NCBI GenBank assembly: GCA_019752925.1
Contig: JAIELP010000004.1
Location: 186,001-250,000 of the forward strand
Reading direction: 5' to 3'
DNA: 64,000 nucleotides
Source: a bacterium
GTDB taxonomy: Bacteria > Bdellovibrionota > Bdellovibrionia > Bdellovibrionales > Bdellovibrionaceae
Shown here: positions 34,696-43,860 of the stretch, piece by piece
Layout: each line of letters starts with the position of its first letter
How positions within the stretch are numbered: the first letter of the stretch is position 1
Position numbers and translations under genes: made by a program
The notes under the pieces: model-generated
Seen by the model: the letters and a program-made list of their open reading frames with translations, nothing else
Told to the model about the DNA's origin: nothing
Databases searched by the model: none

Positions 34696-34718
34696 AGTCT
34701 AGGATTTCGTTCTAGACT
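34696..34718. repeat. inverted repeat upstream of ftsQ
   Basis: AGTCTAG-GATTTCGTT-CTAGACT: perfect 7-bp arms around 9 bases. It lies in the spacer between the lipoprotein gene and ftsQ. There is no following T-run, so an operator is as likely as a terminator. The arms resemble the half-sites at 15086-15102. Confidence 0.55.
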
Positions 34719-34740
34719 CCAACCTAAAGGCATTTCGCAC

Positions 34741-34746
34741 TAAAAT
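34741..34746 (+). promoter_or_regulatory. -10 element directly before ftsQ
   Basis: TAAAAT (5 of 6 to consensus) is followed by exactly six bases (TTTGGT) and the GTG start at 34753. There is no Shine-Dalgarno sequence and no clear -35. It has the same geometry as at 15158-15172 and 59995-60009. Confidence 0.35.
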
Positions 34747-34752
34747 TTTGGT

Positions 34753-35529
34753 GTGAGACACTTTAAAAAATTTTTTAAAATAATTGCCGCATTTGTTTTA
34801 TTCCCGCTGGCGATATTTTTTTCAGTTTACTCATTGGAGCAGCAGGGCTTTTTTAAAATAGATAAAGTGGAAATCAAGGTTAATGCACTGGCTTCGCAAA
34901 AAAGTTATGTCACTTCAAAAGTGCAACAGCTTCAGGTTAAATTGAGTAGCGTTAAAGGTATTTCTCTATGGAAAGCGCCACTTGGTCAGATTGCAAAATC
35001 TCTTAAAGAAGAAAAATGGATCAAAGAATTTCAGTTGTCGCGTGCGTGGCCTTCGCGCATTGAGTTGATAATTGAGCCGGATGATGTGGCTTTATTGGTT
35101 TTATCTCAGGATGGTTTGCCAAAAAGCGATTCTGAGGCCACGGTTATCAGACCGATCACTAAAACGGGTAAAGTTCTTGAAAAAATTAAAACAAATTCTG
35201 CGCCGAGTGCGATCGTCACCCATGACTCAGTATTTTTGAGTAGTGAAAAAGTTCGTAATGGTGCAATCGGTGTTATCAATGCTCTTCCAGAAACCGGAAA
35301 CATGAGCGCAGCGCAGGTTTCCGAAATAGGTTACGATAAAAAAGAAGGTTACTGGATTAAGCTTTTGCACAGTGAAACCAAAGTGAATTTCGGTGAAGAA
35401 CAATTTGAAATTAAGTCCACTCGCATTTCCCAGGTGATCGATTATCTCGAAAGTCGTAACCTTAAGGCGCGCGTCATAGACGCAAATCTATCTAAAAAAG
35501 TTCTTGTCAGGTTGCAGCAGAATCCCTAA
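34753..35529 (+). CDS. ftsQ: cell division protein FtsQ
   Basis: A 258-residue bitopic protein with a cytoplasmic tail, one transmembrane helix (about 9-26), a POTRA domain (FFKIDKVEIKV through WPSRIELIIEP) and a beta domain. This architecture plus position before ftsA identifies it. It recruits FtsL/FtsB and regulates the septal synthase. The start is GTG, with a -10-like hexamer 6 nt upstream and no ribosome site. Confidence 0.93.
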   Translation: MRHFKKFFKIIAAFVLFPLAIFFSVYSLEQQGFFKIDKVEIKVNALASQKSYVTSKVQQLQVKLSSVKGISLWKAPLGQIAKSLKEEKWIKEFQLSRAWPSRIELIIEPDDVALLVLSQDGLPKSDSEATVIRPITKTGKVLEKIKTNSAPSAIVTHDSVFLSSEKVRNGAIGVINALPETGNMSAAQVSEIGYDKKEGYWIKLLHSETKVNFGEEQFEIKSTRISQVIDYLESRNLKARVIDANLSKKVLVRLQQNP

Positions 35530-35701
35530 GCTTAAGGCTATATAGACATTAGTTCGGATGACTTTTGCCTATGTTGGAAGCAGAAATGCGCCCAAGTAGT
35601 TGAATTTTTTTACAACATGATTTGCAACTTTGACATAGAAAAGGATCGACCGCTTGAGTTCGAACACATTTAAAGACTACAACAGTCTAAAGGACTTACG
35701 G

Positions 35702-36988
35702 ATGAGTACTTCAAATAACGGCCGCCCCGTGCTGGCATCTCTCGATATTGGATCTTCAACAGTAAAATTAGTTTACAGCGTAGTTAGTCAATCAACTAAC
35801 AACCATTCAATGCGCGCAGAAACGCAAATTGATGTTGTCGGTGTTGGTTTAGCACCTAACACAGGAACAAGACACGGTGTTGTTGTTAACATCGAATCCA
35901 CAACGGATTCTATCCGCAAAGCTAAAGAAGAAGCGGAGTTGATGTCAGGTTTTTCGACTAATGAAGTTTGGATTTCTGTTAGCGGCACACACATTCAATC
36001 ATTCGATTCAAAAGGAATGGTTGCTATTAAAAATAAAGAAGTAACGAATCAAGATGTAGAGCGCGTAATCGAAGCTGCAAAAGCCATTATGGTTCCGGCT
36101 GATCGCACAGTTTTACACGTTATCCCGCGCGAATACAAAATCGACGCTCAAGACGGAATTTCTGATCCAATCGGGATGTCAGGCATTCGTTTAGAGGCCA
36201 GTGTGCACATCGTAACTGCAAGTCAGTCTGCGATTTCTAATTTAACTAAATGTATTGAAAAAGCTGGCTTTAAAGTGATGGGTATTGTTTTAGATCACTT
36301 AGCGGCAAGTAAAGCTGTATTAAGCGAAGACGAAAAAAATCTTGGAGTGTGCACGGTGGATATCGGTGGCGGCTCTAGCAAAATCGTTTACTTCGTTAAC
36401 GGCAGCGTAGCTCACACAGCGGTTATTCCGGTTGGTGGCGCTCATTTTACAAATGATATTTCAGTTGGGTTGCGTACTCCGCAATTTGCAGCTGAAGAAT
36501 TAAAGAAAAAACACGGCTCAGCAGTGGCCACTATGGTTTCTGAAGATGACATCGTGGAAGTAGAAGGCGTGGGTGGACGTAAATCACGTACGATTCCTCG
36601 CAAAGAATTAGCTCACATTATTGAAGCCCGCGCTGAAGAGTGTTTGGGTATGATTGCAACAAGTATTCGTTCAAGCGGATTACAACCGGTTTTAGGATCG
36701 GGCATTGTAATGACCGGCGGCACTAGCAGCATGGACGGCATTGTTGAAATGGGAGAATTTATTTTTGATATTCCTGTACGTCGCGGTTTACCTAAACAAG
36801 TAGGTGGATTGAAAGATGTGGTTAAAGGCGGAGAGTTTGCAACATCGATTGGATTGTTGATGCACGGTCTCGAGCAAAGAAAAGACTATTACGTACGTAA
36901 AGAGTCTACTGGAATGTTTTCCGGCAACGGAAATGCATCTTTCGACTTATCATCGAAAGTTAAGAAATTTTTTAACGACTTATTTTAG
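35702..36988 (+). CDS. ftsA: cell division protein FtsA, actin-like Z-ring membrane tether
   Basis: A 428-residue actin-fold ATPase. The phosphate-1 loop is LDIGSSTVK, phosphate-2 is [10 protein letters not shown], and the adenosine site is [10 protein letters not shown]. The C terminus ([10 protein letters not shown]) is the amphipathic membrane-targeting helix. Two starts have ribosome sites: ATG 35702 (AAAGGA, 7-nt spacing; preferred, since it gives the usual short N terminus) and TTG 35654 (AAGGA, 8 nt), which would add 16 residues. Confidence 0.97.
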   Translation: MSTSNNGRPVLASLDIGSSTVKLVYSVVSQSTNNHSMRAETQIDVVGVGLAPNTGTRHGVVVNIESTTDSIRKAKEEAELMSGFSTNEVWISVSGTHIQSFDSKGMVAIKNKEVTNQDVERVIEAAKAIMVPADRTVLHVIPREYKIDAQDGISDPIGMSGIRLEASVHIVTASQSAISNLTKCIEKAGFKVMGIVLDHLAASKAVLSEDEKNLGVCTVDIGGGSSKIVYFVNGSVAHTAVIPVGGAHFTNDISVGLRTPQFAAEELKKKHGSAVATMVSEDDIVEVEGVGGRKSRTIPRKELAHIIEARAEECLGMIATSIRSSGLQPVLGSGIVMTGGTSSMDGIVEMGEFIFDIPVRRGLPKQVGGLKDVVKGGEFATSIGLLMHGLEQRKDYYVRKESTGMFSGNGNASFDLSSKVKKFFNDLF

Positions 36989-37041
36989 CGCGTCCGCGGA
37001 TCAAAACCGGCGCGCAACTAAATTTTTTCTACGGAGGGAAC

Positions 37042-38625
37042 ATGTTTGAACTTGAGGAGAACGTAAATATAGGGGCCAATATTAAAGTAGTAGGCGTTGG
37101 CGGTGGCGGTAGTAATGCTGTAACCACAATGATCGAAACAGGAATGGTAGGAGTTGAGTTCGTAGTAGCTAACACTGACATCCAGGCTCTGAACTCAAGC
37201 AAAGCTGGTTACAAAATCCAGTTAGGTGCGGACCTTACAAAAGGTTTAGGCGCTGGTGCAAATCCTGATGTGGGTCGCAGAAGTGCGATTGAATCTTACA
37301 ACCAAATCGTTGATCAATTAAAAGGTTCTGACATGGTTTTCGTAACTGCTGGCATGGGCGGTGGTACAGGAACCGGCGGCGCTCCGATCGTAGCAAAAAT
37401 TGCTCGCGAACTTGGCGCTTTAACTATCGGTGTGGTAACTAAGCCATTTGTATTTGAAGGAAAAAAACGCGGTAAGCACGCTGAAGGCGGTTTAGCCGAG
37501 TTAAAAGAAAATGTTGATGCATTAGTCGTTATTCCAAATCAAAAATTATTAGCGGTAGCTGGCGAAAAAACTCCACTTTTAGAAACTTTCAAAAAAGCTG
37601 ACGAAGTTTTACATCAAGCTGTTAAAGGTATTTCGGATTTAATCAATATCAGAGGTCTTATTAACTTAGACTTCGCAGATATCAGAACTGTAATGCAAAA
37701 CAAAGGTTTGGCATTAATGGGGACTGGTTCAGCTAAAGGTGAAAACCGTGCGATTGAAGCCGCTACACAGGCCATTTCTTCTCCTTTATTAGAAAACGTA
37801 AAAATCGACGGTGCTACTGGTATCATTATTAATGTAACTGGCGGTTCTGACTTATCATTATATGAAGTTAACGAAGCTTCTCAGTTAATCACTGAAGCAG
37901 CTAGCGAAGACGCTGAGGTTATATTCGGTGCGGTTATTGATCCTAACCTAAATGATGAGGTTCGTGTAACAGTTATTGCTACTGGTTTTAACCATGAAGA
38001 AAAAATGGTTGGAACTCCTAACTTTAATTCTATGCAAAACTTCTTACAGCAGGGTAATACACAGCAATTCCAACAACCGGCTCAGCAGCAGTATCAACAG
38101 CCACAAGGTTTTCAATATCAACAACAGCCTTACCAACAACCGGTAATGCAACAGCCAGCTCCACAAATGGCCCCACCACCTCCAATGCCTCAGGTGATGA
38201 TGCCACCACAAGCTTTGCCACCACTGCCTTCAATCGACAATGTGCAAGAGTCGATTAAGTCATTTACACATGATGTGATGGCTCAGGAAGTGGAAATTGA
38301 AACTCCAGTTTTAAATGACTTCCAAACAACAGAAGTTGTTTTAGCTGCGCCTGAGCAAAACTTTTCAACTGAAATTTCTCCGGTAGCTGCTTCTGCAGGT
38401 TCTACTAATGGTTCAACTGCTCGCGATATGTTGTTAGCAAAAGCAAAAGCTTTCCGCGAAACACAAATCGGTCAGGTTGTATCTCCGGACAAATCAATTC
38501 ACCCTGAACAACTTTCGATGATGGATGAAGAAAAGCAATTTGAAGACGCGCGTAAAATTGCACGCGATATTTTAGAAGTGCCAGCTTTCATCAGAAAAAA
38601 ACAGGGAATGGATTTGCAGAACTAA
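37042..38625 (+). CDS. ftsZ: cell division GTPase FtsZ with long Q/P-rich linker
   Basis: A 527-residue tubulin homologue forming the Z ring. The nucleotide loop is [11 protein letters not shown], the tubulin signature is GGGTGTGG (about 107-113), and the T7 loop is NLDFADI. After the core (about residue 320) comes an unusually long linker, first Q/P-rich ([16 protein letters not shown]), then acidic. The conserved C-terminal peptide, VPAFIRKKQ, binds FtsA. E. coli FtsZ is 383 residues, so the extra length is almost all linker. ACGGAGGGAAC precedes the ATG. Confidence 0.98.
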   Translation: MFELEENVNIGANIKVVGVGGGGSNAVTTMIETGMVGVEFVVANTDIQALNSSKAGYKIQLGADLTKGLGAGANPDVGRRSAIESYNQIVDQLKGSDMVFVTAGMGGGTGTGGAPIVAKIARELGALTIGVVTKPFVFEGKKRGKHAEGGLAELKENVDALVVIPNQKLLAVAGEKTPLLETFKKADEVLHQAVKGISDLINIRGLINLDFADIRTVMQNKGLALMGTGSAKGENRAIEAATQAISSPLLENVKIDGATGIIINVTGGSDLSLYEVNEASQLITEAASEDAEVIFGAVIDPNLNDEVRVTVIATGFNHEEKMVGTPNFNSMQNFLQQGNTQQFQQPAQQQYQQPQGFQYQQQPYQQPVMQQPAPQMAPPPPMPQVMMPPQALPPLPSIDNVQESIKSFTHDVMAQEVEIETPVLNDFQTTEVVLAAPEQNFSTEISPVAASAGSTNGSTARDMLLAKAKAFRETQIGQVVSPDKSIHPEQLSMMDEEKQFEDARKIARDILEVPAFIRKKQGMDLQN

Positions 38626-38630
38626 GTTTT

Positions 38631-39401
38631 GTGAATTCCTGGTTTATATCTGACCTACATTTAAGAGATGTCAATGAACGCAACGGAAACCTTCTGTTGC
38701 GTTTTTTGTTTTTGCTGAATCAAAATCCTTCGCAGCACCGATTATTTTTATTGGGCGATATTTTTGATATGTGGATTTCAAATGGTGCAGCCTTTGTTAA
38801 TCACTACAAATTGCTAGTAGATGAAATTAAAAAATTCAAAGCCGCTGGTGGTGAAGTGTTTTATTTTGAAGGTAACCACGACTTTCACATCGATACCTTC
38901 TGGACGGATCAGCTAGGAATTAAGGTAATTGAAGACCTCGAGTATTTTGATATCGACGGTATGAAAGTGCGCATCGAGCACGGTGATTTTATTAATCCTG
39001 AGGATAAAGCCTATTTGCAGTACCGCGCATTAGTACGTCATCCGGCTATAGAGCCTTTCGGACATTACTTAAGTGGTCATTTCTGGAAATGGTTCGGCGA
39101 AAGTAAAAGTAAAAAAAGTCGTAAAAAAACAGGCCGATATGCATTAGAAAATAGTGATAAAATTAAAAAGCTAATTAGAACTTATGCTGAACGTGTTTAC
39201 GTAAATGAAAAGCCTTTTGATCTAATTATTACAGGGCATATGCATGTTTTTGACGATTATGTTTTTGAGATTAATAAAAAGATCATCAGATCAATAAATC
39301 TGGGTACTTGGTTAGAAGTACCCAGAGTGTTGAAAATTACGAGCAAAGAAGTCAAAATATATCAGGTCACTGATATTCTTAATTCAGTTACGACAGTTTA
39401 A
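38631..39401 (+). CDS. lpxH: UDP-2,3-diacylglucosamine diphosphatase (LpxH-type)
   Basis: A 256-residue calcineurin-like phosphoesterase. The metal motifs are in order: ISDLHLRD, LLGDIFDMW, GNHDFH, EHGDF and TGHMHV. This is the LpxH pattern, which cleaves UDP-diacyl-GlcN to lipid X in lipid A synthesis. It starts at GTG 5 nt after ftsZ and so probably rides on the division operon. Its 3' end overlaps the convergent htpX by 14 nt. A YbbF-like phosphoesterase of other specificity cannot be excluded. Confidence 0.85.
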   Translation: MNSWFISDLHLRDVNERNGNLLLRFLFLLNQNPSQHRLFLLGDIFDMWISNGAAFVNHYKLLVDEIKKFKAAGGEVFYFEGNHDFHIDTFWTDQLGIKVIEDLEYFDIDGMKVRIEHGDFINPEDKAYLQYRALVRHPAIEPFGHYLSGHFWKWFGESKSKKSRKKTGRYALENSDKIKKLIRTYAERVYVNEKPFDLIITGHMHVFDDYVFEINKKIIRSINLGTWLEVPRVLKITSKEVKIYQVTDILNSVTTV

Positions 39402-40284
39402 GTCTTGCAATTCTATCGTCTAAATCCGGATGTGTAGAAAACAACTTTAAAAACTTACCAGGCTTGCCAGAGATTTTTAGTGTTGCGAGAGCTGGTTGGC
39501 CTTGTTCGTCTTCTTGCGAGGCTAAGTTGTAGTTTGCTTTTAATCGTTCTAGCGCGGCTACCATGCTATCTCGATTGGCCAATGCTGCACCTCCGGCATC
39601 CGCGCGGTATTCGCGTTGTCTCGAGAAAAATGAAACCACTATCATACCCAGTATGCCTAATAATATTTCGAGCACGAAGACCATCGCAAACTGTACCCAT
39701 GCTCTTTTTTCTTCATCAACAAATTGACTTAAGAAGTGCCCAACTACACGAGCAAGGAACATTACAAAGGCATTCATCACGCCTTGAATCAGAGTCATAG
39801 TTACCATGTCGCCGTTTGCAATATGGGCAACCTCATGCGCTAACACTCCATCGAGCTCTTTTTCATTCATTCTTGCCAATAGGCCTGTAGACACGGCCAC
39901 CAATGAATTATTTTTTGAAGGTCCGGTAGCGAATGCATTGAGCTCATCTGACTCGTAGTAGCCTACCTCTGGCATTTTACTTAAACCGGCATTGCGAGCA
40001 AAACTATATATTTTCTGAACTAATTTTTGTTGGGCTAAATCTTGGGTGTCGGGCGCAATGATTTTTACACCCATCATCCATTTGGCCATAATTTTTGATA
40101 AAGCAAGGGATATAAAGGCACCTCCAAATCCCCAAACTATACAAAATCCCATCAGGGACTGATAGTTTATACCTTTTGAATTAAGGTAAGGCTGTAGGCC
40201 TAGAACCGATGTTACTATGGATATTGTGCCGATAATTAAAATATTAACGGCCATAAAAAGAAATATTCGTTTACCTAACTTCAT
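39388..40284 (-). CDS. htpX: membrane zinc metalloprotease HtpX
   Basis: A 298-residue M48 protease. It has two N-terminal transmembrane helices (about 9-30 and 43-63), H150-E151-VA-H154 zinc motif, two more helices after it, and a downstream glutamate in REYRADAGG. It degrades misfolded inner-membrane proteins. Its ATG overlaps the terC stop by 4 nt; TGGAGGTTAAATC precedes it. It forms a two-gene operon behind a FliA-type promoter. Confidence 0.96.
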   Translation of the reverse strand: MKLGKRIFLFMAVNILIIGTISIVTSVLGLQPYLNSKGINYQSLMGFCIVWGFGGAFISLALSKIMAKWMMGVKIIAPDTQDLAQQKLVQKIYSFARNAGLSKMPEVGYYESDELNAFATGPSKNNSLVAVSTGLLARMNEKELDGVLAHEVAHIANGDMVTMTLIQGVMNAFVMFLARVVGHFLSQFVDEEKRAWVQFAMVFVLEILLGILGMIVVSFFSRQREYRADAGGAALANRDSMVAALERLKANYNLASQEDEQGQPALATLKISGKPGKFLKLFSTHPDLDDRIARLKLS

Positions 40285-41312
40285 GATTTAACCTCCAGTG
40301 TTTTCATTTTTTTAGTGTTAATTTTTTCTTTAATAAAACTGAATAAAATCGACGAACCAATTAAAAACGCAATTATACTAAGCGACCATGTAATTGGAAA
40401 TTTTCCTCCGAAAGCATGGTTTAGATAAACCATTTTTAAACCTACAAAAATGAGAACTGAGGCAAGTCCGTATTTAATATACACAAAACGATCCATTACA
40501 CCTGCCAGCATAAAATACATCGAACGTAATCCTAAAATTGCAAATATATTAGACGTAAAAACAATCAAAGGCTCTTTAGTTAAAGCAAAAATAGCTGGTA
40601 CGGAATCGACCGCAAAAATAATATCGGACAACTCGAGAAACACCAAAGCTAAAAACAAAGGGGTTACATAAGTTAAGCCATTTTTTTTGATAAAAAAGTT
40701 TTGCCCCTCTATTTGTGGGTGAACCCTAAATACTTTTTTTAATTGTCTAACAATAAAATTGTTTTCTAAATCCTGTGTTTTTGTCCCTGCAAAAAACATT
40801 TTTAAACCCGTTAAAAGCAGAAGAGCGCCAAAGAAGTATACAACCCATTCGTAGGCCATTAAGTAAGACCCCATGGCAATAAAAACAGCTCTGAAGAACA
40901 GCGCTCCTAGTATGCCCCAAAATAAAACCCTATGTTGGTAAATTTTTGGAATTCCGAAATAGGCAAAAACCACAGCAAATACGAAGATGTTATCAATAGC
41001 CAATGATTTTTCGATAACAAATCCGGTTAAAAATTCAAAGGCAGTGGTTTTGGCCTGTTCGTCAGCATTAAAGCCTGGGATCGTAGTAAATCTTTCGTTA
41101 TTGCTGAATTGATAATGAGCGTAGAGATAAAATAAATAATTAAAAACAAAAGCCAATCCTATCCATATGCTGGTCCAAATAGAGGCTTCTTTAAAACTCA
41201 CTTCGTGGGCTTTTTTATGAAATACTCCTAGATCCAGCGCTAGCACGGCAAATACAAACAAGGTAAAGCCTAAATAAAAAAACCAATATTCATTAAACGG
41301 AAATAGTATCAT
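40281..41312 (-). CDS. TerC/Alx-family integral membrane protein (copy 1)
   Basis: A 343-residue polytopic protein. The start was set at ATG 41312 (MILFPFNEYW) because AAGGAG lies 6-8 nt upstream. A longer frame to 41360 would cross the promoter. Family acidic motifs are EKSLAIDNIFVF and LELSDIIFAVDSVPAIFA. TerC/Alx proteins export Mn2+ and respond to high pH or tellurite in other bacteria. A paralogue is encoded at 44789-45754 in the divergent operon. It is co-transcribed with htpX. Confidence 0.93.
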   Translation of the reverse strand: MILFPFNEYWFFYLGFTLFVFAVLALDLGVFHKKAHEVSFKEASIWTSIWIGLAFVFNYLFYLYAHYQFSNNERFTTIPGFNADEQAKTTAFEFLTGFVIEKSLAIDNIFVFAVVFAYFGIPKIYQHRVLFWGILGALFFRAVFIAMGSYLMAYEWVVYFFGALLLLTGLKMFFAGTKTQDLENNFIVRQLKKVFRVHPQIEGQNFFIKKNGLTYVTPLFLALVFLELSDIIFAVDSVPAIFALTKEPLIVFTSNIFAILGLRSMYFMLAGVMDRFVYIKYGLASVLIFVGLKMVYLNHAFGGKFPITWSLSIIAFLIGSSILFSFIKEKINTKKMKTLEVKS

Positions 41313-41332
41313 TTGTTCTCCTTCAATCTTTA

Positions 41333-41359
41333 TTATCGGCACTTTTATATCATTCTTCA
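41333..41359 (-). promoter_or_regulatory. candidate sigma-28 (FliA) promoter for terC-htpX
   Basis: On the minus strand TGAAGAAT, exactly 11 bases, then GCCGATAA. The -10 is a perfect match to the FliA consensus and the spacer is exact; the -35 matches 5 of 8. Transcription would start a few bases before the terC ribosome site. Confidence 0.6.
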
Positions 41360-41418
41360 AATCGATAAATAAATTGACTAGTATTGCTTTTATAGATACT
41401 AAGTAAATGAGGTTAAAT

Positions 41419-42303
41419 ATGAATCAATGGATCAATTATCATCATTTGTTTTATTTTAAAACTATTGCCGAAGAAGGCAGTGTATCCAAGGCCGCTACGA
41501 AGCTTAGATTAGGTCAGCCCACTTTATCGGCCCAGTTAAAACAGTTTGAAGACAACTTAGGTGTTCAGCTTTTTGAGCGAAAGCACAAAAAATTAATTTT
41601 AACAGAGCAGGGGCAGGTGGCTCTCGATTATTCAAAAAATATTTTTAAAATGGGCTCTGAAATGTATGAAGTTTTACATGATCGTATTAGGCCATTAAAG
41701 CCCTCGCTTCACTTAGGTGCGCTAGATAGCGTGCCTAAGCAAATTGTCATGCAACTAGCTAAGCAAGCTTTAAAATTTTCAGAGTGCCAGATCACACTTT
41801 CCGAGGGCAAGTTTGATGAACTGTTGCGGGAGCTCACTTCGCACCGAATGGATTTAATGGTAACAAGTTTTTTACCTACTGGTTTAAATGCCAAAGGGCT
41901 TTATCCTAAGTCGATAACTAAAAAAAATGTCGCTTTTTATGCGGCACCTAAATTTAAATATTTACGTAAAGGTTTTCCGCAGTCTATTTCTGGGCAACCT
42001 ATGATTTTCCCAACCTATGATAGTAAGTTAAGACAAGACTTAGACCACTGGGCACAGCTTCATAAAATCGAACTCAATATTATTGTCGAAAGCCAAGATA
42101 TATCAGTTAAAAAACTTATGGCGACGAATGCTTTAGGTTTAATACCAACAGCCAGTCATACGGTAACAAGCTCCGTACTGCGCGGCGAGCTCACTGAGAT
42201 TGGTCAGCTTCAGGGTGTATATGAAGAGCTTTATCTGCTTACGGCCAATCGCAAAATCGGTAATACAATAGCCGCTAAACTGATGGATACTTTTGTTGTA
42301 TAG
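41419..42303 (+). CDS. LysR-family regulator, NhaR-like
   Basis: A 294-residue protein. The N terminus INYHHLFYFKTIAEEGSVSKAA is the NhaR version of the LysR helix-turn-helix (residues about 4-62). The effector domain follows. ATG 41419 is preferred because GAGG lies 6 nt before it; ATG 41407 is also possible. NhaR activates Na+/H+ antiporter genes under sodium and alkaline stress in E. coli. Here it stands between two units carrying TerC paralogues, which it may control. A possible -35 (TTGACT) is at 41374-41379. Confidence 0.88.
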   Translation: MNQWINYHHLFYFKTIAEEGSVSKAATKLRLGQPTLSAQLKQFEDNLGVQLFERKHKKLILTEQGQVALDYSKNIFKMGSEMYEVLHDRIRPLKPSLHLGALDSVPKQIVMQLAKQALKFSECQITLSEGKFDELLRELTSHRMDLMVTSFLPTGLNAKGLYPKSITKKNVAFYAAPKFKYLRKGFPQSISGQPMIFPTYDSKLRQDLDHWAQLHKIELNIIVESQDISVKKLMATNALGLIPTASHTVTSSVLRGELTEIGQLQGVYEELYLLTANRKIGNTIAAKLMDTFVV

Positions 42304-42404
42304 TTTAAAACGATATATTAATTATTTTTTATCTATTTTATAAATCATAATAAAATCCGTAATATTGCTTAAAGCCATGATGGCAACAACAGCAAGGAGG
42401 TATT

Positions 42405-43481
42405 ATGATTAGCGAGAAAAAAGAAATTTTAAGACCTATTCTGGAATCTTCCGGTGGAACTCACTTAACTATTTATCTGCAAAAAACGCCCGGCTTTAAG
42501 CAGATGAAAAATCAGCTTAAAGACGCAATAGATGAAACTATAAAATGGTTAGAGCCTGTAATGAGCGCCAGCGAGCGCGAAAAGTTTATTGAGCCTGTTA
42601 AACAACTTATAAAAGAAACATCTGTGCTTAAAAAAATTAAAACCGATGTGGGTATTTTCAGAACATCGGATTCTTTTAGGCTACTGAGTGTTCCTGTTCA
42701 GGTGCAAACCAGTTGTATTGTGGCCACATCGTTTCATGTTAAGCCGCTTTTGCGTTGGATGCAGTTCGATCGTGATTTTTTATTGTTAGGTCTTAATAAT
42801 ACTTCGGCAAGTTTGTATATAAGCAATCAGCACTCCTCTCAGAAAATTGACGAAATTTCTCTATCGCGTTCTATGACTTATGAACAAGTTTCTGAAGTCA
42901 TTAATGCTTGGTTATTAAGGCTAACCCCAAAACACGCCCCTCCTTTATTTGTGGTTGGTCCAAAACGAAAAGTCAGTCACTTAATGAAATCATTAAAATA
43001 CAGAAGTCTGGTGAAAACGCCTATTGAAGCTCAGCTCAGTAAAGTGAATTTAAATAAAGTTCTGCATGAAATAAGAATAATATTTAAACAGGATGCTGAG
43101 GCTCAACTATCAAAAGCGCTTAGCGAGTTTAGGTTGGCAGATGAAATCAATCTAACTCGTAAAAACATATTTCAAATTGCCAAAGCAGCTGTACAAGGAC
43201 GAGTTAGAAAACTTATCATTGCTGAAGGCATAAATGTGTTTGGCAAAATTGATAAAAAAACAGGTGGTATAGCCATACACCCTTTTGATTTAGATCATGA
43301 AGACGACGACCTTTTAGACGATATCGCTCAAGAAGTGCTCTCACACGGAGGCGAAGTGATAGTTGCAGCACAGGTGGATATGCCTAAAGGTCGTCCGATA
43401 TTAGCTATATTGGATGGTTCAGAAGTCATAGAAAAATCAAAAGGAAATAATAATTATTTTTCTTACTCACCCATATCTTAG
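42405..43481 (+). CDS. bacterial archaeo-eukaryotic release-factor-like (baeRF) protein
   Basis: A 358-residue protein. The N-terminal GGTHLTIYLQK, the middle helical region with RKVSHLMKSL, and the C-terminal eRF1 domain 3-like fold (AEGINVFGKID, then DDLLDDIAQEVLSHGGEVIVA) match the baeRF families related to eRF1/Pelota. No GGQ peptide-release motif is present. A near-perfect ribosome site, AAGGAGGT, precedes the ATG. It heads the operon baeRF - small membrane protein - HPF - YqhA - TerC - YqaA. A ribosome-associated stress role is inferred. Confidence 0.75.
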   Translation: MISEKKEILRPILESSGGTHLTIYLQKTPGFKQMKNQLKDAIDETIKWLEPVMSASEREKFIEPVKQLIKETSVLKKIKTDVGIFRTSDSFRLLSVPVQVQTSCIVATSFHVKPLLRWMQFDRDFLLLGLNNTSASLYISNQHSSQKIDEISLSRSMTYEQVSEVINAWLLRLTPKHAPPLFVVGPKRKVSHLMKSLKYRSLVKTPIEAQLSKVNLNKVLHEIRIIFKQDAEAQLSKALSEFRLADEINLTRKNIFQIAKAAVQGRVRKLIIAEGINVFGKIDKKTGGIAIHPFDLDHEDDDLLDDIAQEVLSHGGEVIVAAQVDMPKGRPILAILDGSEVIEKSKGNNNYFSYSPIS

Positions 43482-43491
43482 GAGTTGTAAA

Positions 43492-43860
43492 ATGAAAAAA
43501 ATTTTAGCCATTGCTTCCGTTCTAATTTTTATATTTACAGGGTTGTTGGTGTGGGGGGTGGTCGCTGGATTTAATTATTTAGCAGAGGCGAGACCTCAGG
43601 TAGTAGTTCAGGAAAAAATACAGTTAATTCAGGAAAAAGTTCAAAAAATTACTAATGTGTCATTACTGCAGTGCTGGGATAAGGCACACAACATATTTAG
43701 TAACGAACTATGGTTGAGTTTTCCGCTGGTGAATACAATCGAAAGTTTAAAGACGGCATGTTTTCAACAACTACCAGCTGATGAACCTAAAGAACAAAAT
43801 GGCCATTCATTAGGGCCAGAAGTGGCTCTTCAAAAGGAGTATTTTTATGATCAAAATTAA
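43492..43860 (+). CDS. small single-pass membrane protein
   Basis: A 122-residue protein with one N-terminal transmembrane helix (about 5-28), a helical stretch (VVVQEKIQLIQEKVQKI) and two cysteines (LQCWD, KTACF) that could pair in the periplasm. It starts 10 nt after the baeRF gene behind GGAG and overlaps the next gene by 14 nt. Family not recognised. Confidence 0.7.
   Translation: MKKILAIASVLIFIFTGLLVWGVVAGFNYLAEARPQVVVQEKIQLIQEKVQKITNVSLLQCWDKAHNIFSNELWLSFPLVNTIESLKTACFQQLPADEPKEQNGHSLGPEVALQKEYFYDQN

Noticed and set aside
35590..35640. Promoter for ftsA from TTTACA with a 17-bp spacer
   Set aside because: The -10 position (GACATA) matches only 2 of 6 and no alternative hexamer improves it.
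37990..38230. Repeat element in the ftsZ 3' half
   Set aside because: The repeated CAA/CAG/CCA codons encode the Q/P-rich linker of FtsZ and are not a separate DNA repeat.
41313..41332. Mn2+ (yybP-ykoY) riboswitch before terC
   Set aside because: The leader from the FliA-type promoter is about 15-20 nt, too short for a riboswitch, and no conserved loop was seen.
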